From Asaia bogorensis (GTDB taxonomy: Bacteria > Pseudomonadota > Alphaproteobacteria > CACIAM-22H2): 64,000 bases of DNA. The stretch spans positions 1-64,000 of the forward strand of contig CAMDLT010000017.1 of the NCBI GenBank assembly GCA_945901855.1, given 5' to 3'. The position numbers and the translations under genes are program-made. Under the pieces are notes generated by a model. It saw only the letters and a list, made by a program, of their open reading frames with translations, was not told the DNA's origin and searched no databases. Below are positions 55,572 through 64,000 of this stretch, piece after piece (position 1 is the stretch's first letter; each line of letters opens with the position of its first letter).

Positions 55572-56240
55572 TCAGTATTTTAGCGCATCTTCGAGAGCCG
55601 ACAAGGGTGCCGTCCAGCCAACAATGGCGCCCTGCGCCCGGATCATGGCCAGGGTCGCCTGTTTGAACTCTTCGAAATAGCTTTGGGTCGCGTCTTCGAT
55701 CAGCAGCCCCTCGAAGCCGCGATCGTTCGCCTCGCGCATCGACGTTTGCACGCAAACTTCGGTCGTAACGCCGGCAAAAACGAGTTGTTTGGTGCCCCAG
55801 CGCGCCAGAATATCGGCAATGTCGGTCGCGTAAAACATGCCCTTGCCGGGTTTGTCGACGACCGTTTCGCCCGCCACCGGCGCCAGCGCGTCGAGAATGG
55901 CGTTGCCCGGCTCGCCTTGCACCAGAATGCGGCCCATAGGCCCCGCATCGCCGATCCGCATGGCCGCAGTGCCGCGCGACCGCTTGGCCGGCGGACAGTC
56001 CGACAGGTCGGCGCGATGGCTTTCGCGGGTGTGCAACACGCGCCAACCGCGTCGACGCGCGAGCGCCAGAAGGCGCGCGACCGTCGGCACGATCGCGGCA
56101 AGGCGCGAAACGTCGTTGCCCAGCGATGCGCCAAAACCGCCGGGCTCGACAAAATCGCGCTGCATGTCGATCACGACAAGCGCAACCGCAGTCTCGTCGA
56201 AGGCGAATTCGTAGGGCTGGGCAGCGACGCGAATCGTCAT
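55572..56240 (-). CDS. Isochorismatase-fold cysteine hydrolase 1 (possible triuret/urea-oligomer hydrolase)
   Basis: 222 residues. The catalytic triad is visible: Asp29 in [14 protein letters not shown], Lys130 in [10 protein letters not shown] and Cys163 in [16 protein letters not shown]. It is a paralogue of the BiuH-like protein in the same cluster and shares its [16 protein letters not shown] segment. Triuret hydrolases (TrtA) belong to the same family and sit beside BiuH in cyanurate pathways, so a related substrate is possible. It is the last gene of the six-gene cluster. Confidence 0.85.
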   Translation of the reverse strand: MTIRVAAQPYEFAFDETAVALVVIDMQRDFVEPGGFGASLGNDVSRLAAIVPTVARLLALARRRGWRVLHTRESHRADLSDCPPAKRSRGTAAMRIGDAGPMGRILVQGEPGNAILDALAPVAGETVVDKPGKGMFYATDIADILARWGTKQLVFAGVTTEVCVQTSMREANDRGFEGLLIEDATQSYFEEFKQATLAMIRAQGAIVGWTAPLSALEDALKY

Positions 56241-56245
56241 GGCGC

Positions 56246-57766
56246 TCAATGCCCCGCCATCGCATGGCCGATCGCGTTGCGGTCGGTCGCATCGACAGGT
56301 GCGGTCATGGCGATGCGTCCCTGGCTCATGACCGCAACGCGGTCGGAGAGTTCGAGGATCTCGTCGAGATCTTCCGAGACCAGCAGCACGGCAGCGCCGC
56401 GATTGCGCGCTTCGAGAATCTGGGTTCGAATTTCCGCGGCCGACGAAAAATCGAGCCCAAAACAAGGGTTGACCACGATCAGCAGATCGACCGGCTCCGA
56501 CAATTCGCGCGCCAAAATAGTGCGCTGCACGTTGCCGCCCGACAAGGTTTCGATCGGTGCATCGACCGAAATCGTCTTGACGCGGTAGCGCTCCACCAGA
56601 TCGCGTGCGCGCGCGCGCATGACCGACGGCCGCAACCAGCCGAACGCGCCCGCGATGGGCGGCCGGTCGAAACTGCGCAGCGCCATGTTCTCGGCCACCG
56701 ACATGCGTGGGACCGCCGCGTTGCGCAGCGGCTCCTCCGGCAGGCCGAAAACTTTGAGGCGCGCGAACTGGTCGCGCGTCGGTTCAAACGGTTGGCCGCA
56801 CACAAAAATCCGGCCGTCGCGGATCGGCCGCTGGCCGGTCAACGCTTCGACAAATTCGCTTTGCCCATTGCCCGACACGCCCGCCACGCCCAGGATTTCG
56901 CCCGGCGCCACGTGCAGATCGAGTTCGCGCACGCGCTCGGTACCTGCGTCGTCGGAAGCGTAGAGCGCCACGACGTCGAGGGTGGGCAGCGCGTCGGCGG
57001 CCCGAGCGTGCGAGAGGCGGGCGGCACGCGGGCGCGGCTTGGCATCGCCCACCATCATCTTGGCCATCTCGTCGCTCGATACGGCGCCAACCTTGCCGGT
57101 CCCGACAAGGCGCCCGCGCCGCAGCACCGACAGCGATCGCGCGAATTCGTTCACTTCGCGAAATTTGTGCGTGATCATCAACACGCTCACCAGCCCCCGG
57201 TCGGCCATGTCGCGCAGCAGACCGAGCATTTCGTCGGCCTCGCCGGGCGTCAACACCGATGTCGGCTCGTCGAGAATAAGAAAACGCTGGTCGAGATAGA
57301 GCAGTTTCAGAATCTCGAGCTTCTGCTTTTCGCCCGCCGCAAGCTCCGATACCGGCCGGTCGAGGGGGACGCGAAACGGCGTGGTTTCCAAGAACGCATC
57401 GAGGGCGGCGCGCTCTTTTTTCCAGTCGATCACGCCGGGAACGTCGCCGCGCGCGACGACCAGATTTTCGGCGGCCGTGAACGAGGGAACCAGCGTGAAA
57501 TGCTGGTAGACCATGCCGATCCCAAGCCCGCGCGCCGCGCGCGGGCTGGCGATCGCAACCTCCTTGCCATCGAGCATGACCTTGCCGCGCGTGGGCGGCT
57601 GGTAGCCCATCATGCATTTGACGAGCGTCGACTTGCCCGCCCCGTTTTCGCCAAGCAAGGCGTGGAAATCGCCGGCCGGCACGTCGATCGACACGTCTTC
57701 GAGCGCCGTGAAGTCGCCGAAGATCTTGGTCATGCCGTGGGTCGAAAGCCCGATCGCTTGCGTCAT
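56246..57766 (-). CDS. BMP-family ABC transporter ATPase (two-domain)
   Basis: 506 residues with two ATPase domains. Domain 1 has Walker [14 protein letters not shown] and Walker [16 protein letters not shown] with an [12 protein letters not shown] signature. Domain 2 (from about residue 260) has a degenerate P-loop [13 protein letters not shown] and signature [17 protein letters not shown], with [10 protein letters not shown] in place of the usual Walker B, as in nucleoside-type BMP systems. It energises uptake with the two permeases. It overlaps the biuH stop by ATGA. Confidence 0.92.
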   Translation of the reverse strand: MTQAIGLSTHGMTKIFGDFTALEDVSIDVPAGDFHALLGENGAGKSTLVKCMMGYQPPTRGKVMLDGKEVAIASPRAARGLGIGMVYQHFTLVPSFTAAENLVVARGDVPGVIDWKKERAALDAFLETTPFRVPLDRPVSELAAGEKQKLEILKLLYLDQRFLILDEPTSVLTPGEADEMLGLLRDMADRGLVSVLMITHKFREVNEFARSLSVLRRGRLVGTGKVGAVSSDEMAKMMVGDAKPRPRAARLSHARAADALPTLDVVALYASDDAGTERVRELDLHVAPGEILGVAGVSGNGQSEFVEALTGQRPIRDGRIFVCGQPFEPTRDQFARLKVFGLPEEPLRNAAVPRMSVAENMALRSFDRPPIAGAFGWLRPSVMRARARDLVERYRVKTISVDAPIETLSGGNVQRTILARELSEPVDLLIVVNPCFGLDFSSAAEIRTQILEARNRGAAVLLVSEDLDEILELSDRVAVMSQGRIAMTAPVDATDRNAIGHAMAGH

Positions 57767-58449
57767 TCGGGCAGCCCCGCAATCAGGGCCGCACTGTCGG
57801 CGACCACGCCGAAGACGCCGCCTTGCATTTCCACCATCCGCAACGCCGCAAGATGGTTGCCCTGGTCGGTCGCAGCGCAGCAATCGGCGAGGATCGCGCA
57901 TTCGTAGCCGCGGTCGTTTGCCTCGCGCATCGTGGTGTGCACGCAAACGTCGGTCGTGATCCCGGTCAGCGCCAGATTGCGAATGCCGCGCTGGCGCAAA
58001 ATGAGGTCGAGGTCGGTCGCGCAAAACGAACCTTTGCCGGGCTTGTCGATGATCGTCTCGCCCGGCAGCGGGGCGAGTTCCGGGATGATCTCCCAGCCCG
58101 GCTCGCCGCGCACGAGCACCCGCCCGCACGGCCCCGGATCGCCGATCCCAGCGCCGATCCTGCGCGAGCGCCAGCGCTTGTTGGCCGGAAGATCGGCAAG
58201 ATCCGGGCGGTGGCCCTCGCGCGTATGCAGCACGAACATGTCGCGGCGGCGAAACGCGTCGAGCAGGCGGCGGATCGGCTCGATGGGCGCGCGCGTGAGC
58301 GCAATGTCGTAGCCCATTTTGTGGACATAGCCGCCGGGTCCGCAGAAATCGATCTGCATGTCGATGACGACCAGCGCCGTGTTGTCGCGGCACAGATCGC
58401 CGTCGAACGGCCAGCGATAGGGCGACGATGCGATCGTGCGCGCGGCCAT
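57763..58449 (-). CDS. biuH: Biuret amidohydrolase (BiuH-like)
   Basis: 228 residues. It would hydrolyse biuret to allophanate and ammonia. The catalytic triad is Asp34 ([11 protein letters not shown]), Lys136 ([10 protein letters not shown]) and Cys169 ([15 protein letters not shown]). It closely follows rhizobial BiuH in the stretches [32 protein letters not shown] and KMVKMQGGVFG-type text, which general isochorismatases lack. The gene lies inside a BMP-type transporter operon. Allophanate hydrolase, needed to finish the pathway, is not in the window. Confidence 0.88.
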   Translation of the reverse strand: MAARTIASSPYRWPFDGDLCRDNTALVVIDMQIDFCGPGGYVHKMGYDIALTRAPIEPIRRLLDAFRRRDMFVLHTREGHRPDLADLPANKRWRSRRIGAGIGDPGPCGRVLVRGEPGWEIIPELAPLPGETIIDKPGKGSFCATDLDLILRQRGIRNLALTGITTDVCVHTTMREANDRGYECAILADCCAATDQGNHLAALRMVEMQGGVFGVVADSAALIAGLPE

Positions 58450-59372
58450 TATCGCGTCGCTCCCAGTTCGGCCGGTACGGCGCGTGCGGCCTTGCCGTCG
58501 CGCCCCGCCCCGATCATGATCAGCAATGTCAGGATGTAGGGCGCGGCATTGAAGAAATAGTAGCCTTTCACGATGCCCACCGACTGCAAGGCCGGCCCCA
58601 GCGCGCCGGCGGCGCCGAACAGCAGGGCCGCATAAAAACAGCGCTGCGGGTCCCAGCGCGCGAAAATGACCAGCGCAACCGCCATCAGCCCCTGGCCCGA
58701 CGACAAGGCCTCGTTCCAGCTGCCGGGATAATACAACGACAAGAACGCGCCGCCGATACCCGACAGAAACCCGCCAACGCACGTGGCGGCAAGGCGCACG
58801 CCATCGACAGATACGCCCATCGCGCGCGTGGCGGCAGCCGAATCGCCTGCCATCCGCAGCACCAATCCGGGACGCGTGTTCGCAAACGCCCAACGCAAAA
58901 AGAAGGCGAGCGCCACGCCGATAAAAAACAGCGGATTGACCGTCAGCGCCTCCGCCAATTGCGGATTTCCGGTCCAAGCGCCGAGTTCGATCGACGGCAG
59001 GCGCGGCGCTTGCGGCTGGATATAGGGCTTGCCGAAGAAAAACGCGAGGCCGGTGCCAAAGCTCATCAACGCGATGCCGATCGCGACATCGTTGACGCGC
59101 TGGAGCGAGCACAGCGTGGCATGCATGGCGCCCAGCACGCAACCGGCGCATCCCGCCGCCAGCACGCCAAGCCAAGGATCGCCCGTCTCGAACGCGACCA
59201 TGTAGGCCGACATCGCGCCGAGGACGAGCGTACCTTCGAGGCCCAAATTGATGCGGCTCGATTTTTCGGTCACGCATTCGCCAAGCGAGACAAACAAAAA
59301 CGGCGTGGAGACGCGGATCGCGCCGCCGATCATCGCAAAAAGCACCGTCGCAAGCGTTGCAAGATCGCTCAT
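58449..59372 (-). CDS. BMP-family ABC transporter permease (second)
   Basis: 307 residues with eight or so hydrophobic segments. [19 protein letters not shown] and [19 protein letters not shown] are the family-typical N-terminal text, found in nucleoside/purine-type BMP permeases. It overlaps the first permease by ATGA and abuts biuH by one base. Confidence 0.92.
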   Translation of the reverse strand: MSDLATLATVLFAMIGGAIRVSTPFLFVSLGECVTEKSSRINLGLEGTLVLGAMSAYMVAFETGDPWLGVLAAGCAGCVLGAMHATLCSLQRVNDVAIGIALMSFGTGLAFFFGKPYIQPQAPRLPSIELGAWTGNPQLAEALTVNPLFFIGVALAFFLRWAFANTRPGLVLRMAGDSAAATRAMGVSVDGVRLAATCVGGFLSGIGGAFLSLYYPGSWNEALSSGQGLMAVALVIFARWDPQRCFYAALLFGAAGALGPALQSVGIVKGYYFFNAAPYILTLLIMIGAGRDGKAARAVPAELGATR

Positions 59373-60478
59373 GCCCGGGTACCCGCCTTGAAAAAGCGGA
59401 AACGTCCGTAGAGCGTTTCGCTTGCCAACAGCACGACGAAAACGGTGGCTTGCAGCAGCAGCACGGTCGCATCGGGCAAGCCCATGCGGCGTTGAATCAA
59501 ACCGCCCGCCGCCGCAATGCCGCCAAACAAAATCGCCACGGGCACGACCGCGATCGGATTGTGGCGTGCCAAAAACGCCACCAAGATTCCGGTATAGCCG
59601 TAGCCCGCTGCAAGGGCGGCATTGGCATTGCCGTGAATGCCGGCCACCTCGAAAAATCCCGCCAACCCCGCGCACGCGCCCGCGATCGCGGTACAGGCGA
59701 CAACCAGTTGCCCGACCGGCAGGCCTTGGGCGCGGGCCGCGCGCGGATTGCCGCCCGTCACCCGCGCCGCAAACCCGAACACTGTGCGCGACATCAACAA
59801 ATAAAGCCCGATCGCGACCAGAATGCCGACCACGAGCCCCCACGGCACATCGAACCCCGGCACAAGGGCAAGCATGTTTTCGCGTCCGATCGACGGGGTC
59901 GAGGGTTTGTTGAGCGAAGCCGGATCGCGCAACACGCCTTCGACCGTAAAATTCAGGATCGCGATGGCGATATAGGCGAGCAGCAGGCTCGAAATAGTTT
60001 CGTTGACGTTGCGCGCATGGCGCAGATATCCGGCAAGGCCGATCCAGACGGCGCCGACCGCGCATGAAACGAGCGCCATCGCGGCCAGCAGCGCGTAGCT
60101 CGGCACGTTGCCCGCAAGCGGAATGGCCACGGCTGCGGCGGCAAGCCCGCCCAGCACGACAGCCCCTTCGCCGCCGATGATCGTAAGGCCGATACGCGCC
60201 GGGATCGCCACAGCAAGCGCCGTCAAAATCAAGGGAGCGGCGCGTTGCAGCGTGTTCCGCCACGAAAACGGCGTCCCGAAACCGCCGCGCCAAACCAGTT
60301 CGTAGAACGCGGCCGGCGAATGGCCGAGGCTTGCGAGGAAAATCGAAAACAGCAGCCCCGAAACCGCCAGCGCAAGCACCGGGATCGCCACGTACTCGCT
60401 GCCCGCGCGCAGACGCGCAAGCGTGCCGGGAACCGCAAGGGCTCCCGGCGACGTCGCAGCGGCGGACGCGGTTTCCAC
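59369..60478 (-). CDS. BMP-family ABC transporter permease (first)
   Basis: 369 residues from a GTG start. Hydrophobic throughout, with [24 protein letters not shown]-type text, [16 protein letters not shown] and an EAA-like loop [16 protein letters not shown]. It is the larger permease, as in YufP/NupP-type systems. It starts four bases after the binding-protein stop. Confidence 0.92.
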   Translation of the reverse strand: METASAAATSPGALAVPGTLARLRAGSEYVAIPVLALAVSGLLFSIFLASLGHSPAAFYELVWRGGFGTPFSWRNTLQRAAPLILTALAVAIPARIGLTIIGGEGAVVLGGLAAAAVAIPLAGNVPSYALLAAMALVSCAVGAVWIGLAGYLRHARNVNETISSLLLAYIAIAILNFTVEGVLRDPASLNKPSTPSIGRENMLALVPGFDVPWGLVVGILVAIGLYLLMSRTVFGFAARVTGGNPRAARAQGLPVGQLVVACTAIAGACAGLAGFFEVAGIHGNANAALAAGYGYTGILVAFLARHNPIAVVPVAILFGGIAAAGGLIQRRMGLPDATVLLLQATVFVVLLASETLYGRFRFFKAGTRA

Positions 60479-60481
60479 GGC

Positions 60482-61588
60482 TCAGCTCGTCGAGCCGACC
60501 ACGCCTTCGATCAGATAGCCCATGCCTTCGAGTTCGGGCGCGTAATTGTCGTAGGTCTTGGTGCCGACGACGGCGCCCTTGTTGTCCTTGAAGGGGCCAA
60601 CGAAGATCGGCTTGCCCGCTTTCATGTCCGCGATCGCGGCATCGGCTGCCTTGCGCGCAGGCTCGGTTGCTGCCGCGCCGTAAGCCGTGTTGCGCACGTA
60701 GTCGAGATCGTAGCCGCCGCGCACCCAATTGGGCAGCTTCTCGCCTTTGGCCAAATTGCCAGCAAACCCCTGGTAGATCGTCTCCCACTTGTACTCGGCG
60801 CCCGTCACGAACCCCTTGGGCGCCAGCGAGGCTTGGCTGGCATTGTGGCCCAGCACCATCGCGCCGCGCCTCTCGGCCGTCTGCACGACGACCTTGGGGC
60901 TGTCGACATGGCAGGTGATCACGTCGCAGCCCGCATCGATCAGCGCGTTGGTGGCTTCCGCCTCGCGCACCGGCAGCGACCAGTCGCCGGTGAAGATCAC
61001 GTTGACGGTCGCGTCGGGCGCGTTCTTGCGTACGCCCACCAGAACCGCATTGATGTTGCGCAGCAACGACGGGATGGGCTTCGCCGCAACGAAGCCGATT
61101 TTTTTGGTCTTGGTGACAAGCCCGGCCGCAACGCCGTTGACGTAGTGCGCCTGGTCGAGATAGCCAAAATACGATCCTGCATTCTTGGGATGCTTCTTTT
61201 CGTCCCACAACCCGACCGCGTGGCGGAACTCGACCTGCGGATACTTGGCTGCCATCGCCAGCATGTGCGGATCGAAATAGCCGAACGAGGTCGCCACGAT
61301 CAGCTTGGCGCCGTCGAGCTGGATCATCGATTCCATCGTCTTCTGGACGGCGATGGTCTCGGGTACGTTTTCTTCTTCGACGACTTTGACCCCGCGCACT
61401 TTCTTGAGCTCGGCGATGCCCATCGCGTGCGCCTGGTTGTAGCCAAAATCGTCGCGCGGACCGACATAGATGGCACCCACGACAAGCGGGGCTTGCGCCG
61501 TCGCCGAGCGCGCGCCCAAGGCTGCAACCAAACCGCTAGCCGCCGCCGATTTCAAAACGCCGCGCCGCGAGAATTTTCCGAATTCCAT
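60482..61588 (-). CDS. BMP-family ABC transporter substrate-binding protein (Tat-exported)
   Basis: 368 residues. The N-terminus has a twin-arginine signal (FSRRGVLKSAAASGLVAALG, cleavage near ATAQAP). The mature part is a BMP/Med fold: GAIYVGPRDDFGYNQAHAMG, QKTMESMIQLDGAKLIVATS and PDATVNVIFTGDW. It is the first gene of the cluster. Its neighbours suggest biuret-, triuret- or ureide-like ligands, but BMP proteins also bind nucleosides. Start ATG at 61588. Confidence 0.9.
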   Translation of the reverse strand: MEFGKFSRRGVLKSAAASGLVAALGARSATAQAPLVVGAIYVGPRDDFGYNQAHAMGIAELKKVRGVKVVEEENVPETIAVQKTMESMIQLDGAKLIVATSFGYFDPHMLAMAAKYPQVEFRHAVGLWDEKKHPKNAGSYFGYLDQAHYVNGVAAGLVTKTKKIGFVAAKPIPSLLRNINAVLVGVRKNAPDATVNVIFTGDWSLPVREAEATNALIDAGCDVITCHVDSPKVVVQTAERRGAMVLGHNASQASLAPKGFVTGAEYKWETIYQGFAGNLAKGEKLPNWVRGGYDLDYVRNTAYGAAATEPARKAADAAIADMKAGKPIFVGPFKDNKGAVVGTKTYDNYAPELEGMGYLIEGVVGSTS

Positions 61589-61770
61589 GTTCCGTCCCCT
61601 TTTGCAGATTATGTAAAGTGCTATTCGATCCTCTTGCAGCAACTGCCGTGCCATGCAGGTTCGTCGCGGTTGCAAGCCATATCGCACGCAACACCGCCCA
61701 AATTAAAGGCAAATGCCTCGATTGCGGCGAGTCTTGACGGCGACCACGCCGCAGGGCTTCATGCCGCCCT
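61589..61770. other. Divergent intergenic stretch
   Basis: These 182 bases separate the BMP cluster from the ydcF-like gene and should hold promoters for both. The AT-rich part near 61605-61625 (TTATGTAAAGTG on the plus strand) is a plausible region for the cluster promoter. No operator or structure is clear. Confidence 0.3.
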
Positions 61771-62580
61771 ATGGATACGCAAGACCTTTTGTTTTGGCTC
61801 TCGAAAATCGTCGGATTTTTCATCGATCCGCGATTGCCGCTCTATATCGCCTTGCTGGTCGGCGCTATTCTCCTGTGGACACGGTGGCGAAGTCTGGGGC
61901 GCGGGATCCTGACGGTCGCGCTCGTCTTCCAGCTCGTGATCGGCACGATCCCGTTCGGCGAAGCGGCCAATCTCTGGCTCGAAAACCGCATTCCCGCCCC
62001 GGCCGCCTTGCCCGCGCACGTCGACGGGATCGTCGTGCTGGGAGGCGACGCCAACAACACGCTGCTTCAAGCGCGTCCCTACTCGTCGGGCAGCGCCCCG
62101 ATGCGCCAGGTCGCCGCCGCCGATTTGGCGCGCCGTTATCCGCAAGCGCGCATCGTCTATTCGGGCGGCTCGGGCAATCCGCTCGACCCTGCGACAACCG
62201 ATGCGGCCGGCGCGCGCGTGCTGCTGCCAACGCTTGGGCTCGATCTGGCGCGCGTCGAATTCGAAGACCGTTCGCGCAACACGTTCGAGAACGCCGTGTT
62301 CGCCTTCGATCTCGCGAAGCCAAAACACAGCGAGACCTGGCTGCTGGTAACCTCGGCCTTCCACATGCCGCGCGCACTCGGCGCGTTTCGAAAAGCGGGC
62401 TGGACGATCGTGCCGGTGCCGGTCGGCTACCGCACCCTGCCCGACGCGACGCTCGATTGGTCGCCGCCGCGCAGTTTTGACGCGCGCTTTTCCGTGATCT
62501 CGGGGGCGCTTTCGGAATTCGTCGGCCTTACCGCCTATTACTGGCTCGGCCGCACCGACGCGTGGCTGCCCGAGCTTTAG
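61771..62580 (+). CDS. YdcF/ElyC-family membrane protein (DUF218)
   Basis: 269 residues. Two N-terminal hydrophobic segments (about 8-35 and 45-65) precede a DUF218 domain from about residue 80: IVVLGGDANNTLLQARPY, ARIVYSGGSGNP, FEDRSRNTFENA and TSAFHMPRALGAFRKAG. ElyC and SanA relatives act in the cell envelope, but the reaction is unknown. Its stop overlaps the convergent gor gene by four bases. Confidence 0.85.
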   Translation: MDTQDLLFWLSKIVGFFIDPRLPLYIALLVGAILLWTRWRSLGRGILTVALVFQLVIGTIPFGEAANLWLENRIPAPAALPAHVDGIVVLGGDANNTLLQARPYSSGSAPMRQVAAADLARRYPQARIVYSGGSGNPLDPATTDAAGARVLLPTLGLDLARVEFEDRSRNTFENAVFAFDLAKPKHSETWLLVTSAFHMPRALGAFRKAGWTIVPVPVGYRTLPDATLDWSPPRSFDARFSVISGALSEFVGLTAYYWLGRTDAWLPEL

Positions 62581-63935
62581 CGCTTCACCTTCTCGCGCAT
62601 CAGCACGAATTCTTCGGCGGCCGTGGGGTGGATCGCGACCGTGCGGTCGAAATCTTTTTTCGTGAGCCCGGCCTTTACCGCGATCGCCATGCCCTGCACG
62701 ATCTCGGGCGCATCCGGCCCCACCATATGCACGCCGCGCACGCGGCCCGTGGCCGCTTCGACGACAAGCTTCATCAAGGTTTTTTCCTGCCGCCCGGCAA
62801 GCGTGTATTTCATCGGCCGAAAAATCGCGCGGTAGACATCCACGCCGTCCGCGCCCAGCAGCCGCTCGGCATCGCCCTGACTCAACCCCACCGACGCCAC
62901 CGGCGGCTGGCTGAACACGGCCGAGGGTATGTCGCTATGGTCCATCGACATCGGATTGGCGTTGAACAATGTCTCGGCAAGGCCGCGCCCTTCGGCGATC
63001 GCGACCGGCGTCAGGTTCGCGCGGTTGGTGACGTCGCCCACCGCGTAAATGCCAGGAACGCTCGTCTGCTGCCATTCGTCGACGGCGATGGCGCCCGCTT
63101 TGTCGCGAACGACTCCGATTTCGTCGAGGCCAAGCGCATCGGCGTTCGGCACGCGACCCGTGGCGTAAAGGATTTGCTCGGCGTCGATCGAGGTGCCGTC
63201 TTCGAGGGCAGCGCGCAGAATCCAGCCGATCTTGTCGATATGCGCGATCTTCGAATTGGCGCGGATCTCCACGCCCTGCCGCACAAGTTCGCCCGTCAGA
63301 TGGTCGCGCACGTCCTCGTCGAAGCCGCGCAGAATCTTGGAACTGCGCAGCACGAGCGTCACTTCGGCGCCCGCAGCGCGGAAAATTCCCGCGAACTCGA
63401 CCGCAATGTAGCCGCCGCCCACGATCACCACGCGGCGCGGCAACGTCTCCAAATCGAGCGCTTCGTTCGACGTGATCGTCGATGCGATGCCGGGGATGGC
63501 CGGGCGTTCGGGTCGGCCGCCGGTGGCGATCAGGATATATTTGGCCGTAACGCGCCGCTCGCCGACCTGAACGGTATGCGCATCGACGAGCTTGGCGGTG
63601 CCGAGCAGCGTTTCGACCTTCGCAGTGTCGAGCATCGTCTGGTAGATGCCTTCGAGGCGCTTGGTTTCGGCATTTTTGGCGGCGACGAGCTTGCCCCAAT
63701 CGAGCGTGCCTTCGACCTCCCAGCCGTAGCCGCGCGCGTCGGCCATCTCTTGCGCGAAATGCGTGCCGTAGACGAGCAGCTTCTTGGGCACGCAGCCGCG
63801 CAGCACGCAGGTGCCGCCGACGCGCCAATTCTCGGCAATGCCGACGCGCGCCCCGTAGCTGGCCGCCCGGCGCGAAGCCGCGACCCCGCCCGAACCCGCG
63901 CCGATCGTGAAAAGATCGTAGTCGTAGCTGTCCAT
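62577..63935 (-). CDS. gor: Glutathione-disulfide reductase Gor
   Basis: 452 residues. FAD- and NADPH-dependent enzyme. The redox pair is in GGTCVLRGCVPKK near residue 42. GAGSGGVAASRRAA is the FAD-binding GxGxxG, VIVGGGYIAVEFAG the NADPH-binding motif, and HPTAAEEFV holds the catalytic His-Glu at the C-terminus. AAGGA lies about ten bases before the ATG. No upstream gene is identifiable in the last 65 bases. Confidence 0.94.
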   Translation of the reverse strand: MDSYDYDLFTIGAGSGGVAASRRAASYGARVGIAENWRVGGTCVLRGCVPKKLLVYGTHFAQEMADARGYGWEVEGTLDWGKLVAAKNAETKRLEGIYQTMLDTAKVETLLGTAKLVDAHTVQVGERRVTAKYILIATGGRPERPAIPGIASTITSNEALDLETLPRRVVIVGGGYIAVEFAGIFRAAGAEVTLVLRSSKILRGFDEDVRDHLTGELVRQGVEIRANSKIAHIDKIGWILRAALEDGTSIDAEQILYATGRVPNADALGLDEIGVVRDKAGAIAVDEWQQTSVPGIYAVGDVTNRANLTPVAIAEGRGLAETLFNANPMSMDHSDIPSAVFSQPPVASVGLSQGDAERLLGADGVDVYRAIFRPMKYTLAGRQEKTLMKLVVEAATGRVRGVHMVGPDAPEIVQGMAIAVKAGLTKKDFDRTVAIHPTAAEEFVLMREKVKR

Positions 63936-64000
63936 CGTGGATTTTTCCTTCGTGCGTTCGCCCCCAGGAATTGGGGCGCCGATGCGACCGGCGCAAGCCT

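Overview
The window is a dense, GC-rich chromosomal segment of an alphaproteobacterium, most likely Rhodospirillales-like. This rests on gene content: an F1-ATPase zeta-type inhibitor (DUF1476), a purCSQL-bolA-grxD run, a class II DAHP synthase, a DUF4169 protein, a gltX-cysS-cimA block and a complete hut pathway. No tRNA, rRNA or CRISPR array was seen, and no gene-free stretch exceeds 300 bases. The left edge holds only the 3' end of an IS630-type transposase.

Region 1 (0.3-12.7 kb) is histidine use and amino-acid uptake. hutF diverges from hutI-hutH-hutG-hutU-hutD, so histidine is degraded by the route that deiminates formiminoglutamate (HutF) and then deformylates N-formylglutamate (HutG). 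A haloacid dehalogenase, a small unknown protein and msrA follow, then a four-gene polar amino-acid ABC transporter. Region 2 (12.8-22.3 kb) has a pentapeptide-repeat protein facing a minus-strand trio: a B12-binding-type radical SAM protein, an Smr-like small protein and a divergent class III nucleotide cyclase. A branched-chain-type (HAAT) ABC transporter comes next, with a strong hairpin terminator between its binding-protein gene and its permease genes.

Region 3 (22.3-42.6 kb) is mixed housekeeping: a GNAT protein, cytochrome b561, an SRAP peptidase, cysQ, an orphan ParA ATPase, a Sua5-type tRNA-modification enzyme and purB, then purC-purS-purQ-purL, bolA and grxD, an HxlR-regulated flavodoxin-like gene and rpsD. 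A small accessory insertion (about 29.85-33.66 kb) interrupts it. It carries a single-chain restriction-modification enzyme, an 88-residue partner and a MITE-like element, and is bounded by a 17-base direct repeat (16/17) that overlaps the 3' end of the DUF1476 gene.

Region 4 (42.7-64 kb) starts with a membrane adenylate/guanylate cyclase. A nine-gene, almost gap-free minus-strand run follows: aroG, pncB, nitronate monooxygenase, yqhA-like, nadE, gltX, cysS, cimA, trmJ. Upstream of it is a six-gene minus-strand cluster with a BMP-family ABC transporter whose genes are interleaved with two isochorismatase-fold hydrolases. One closely resembles biuret amidohydrolase, so the cluster probably scavenges biuret or related urea oligomers as nitrogen. 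The window ends with a ydcF-like gene and glutathione reductase (gor).
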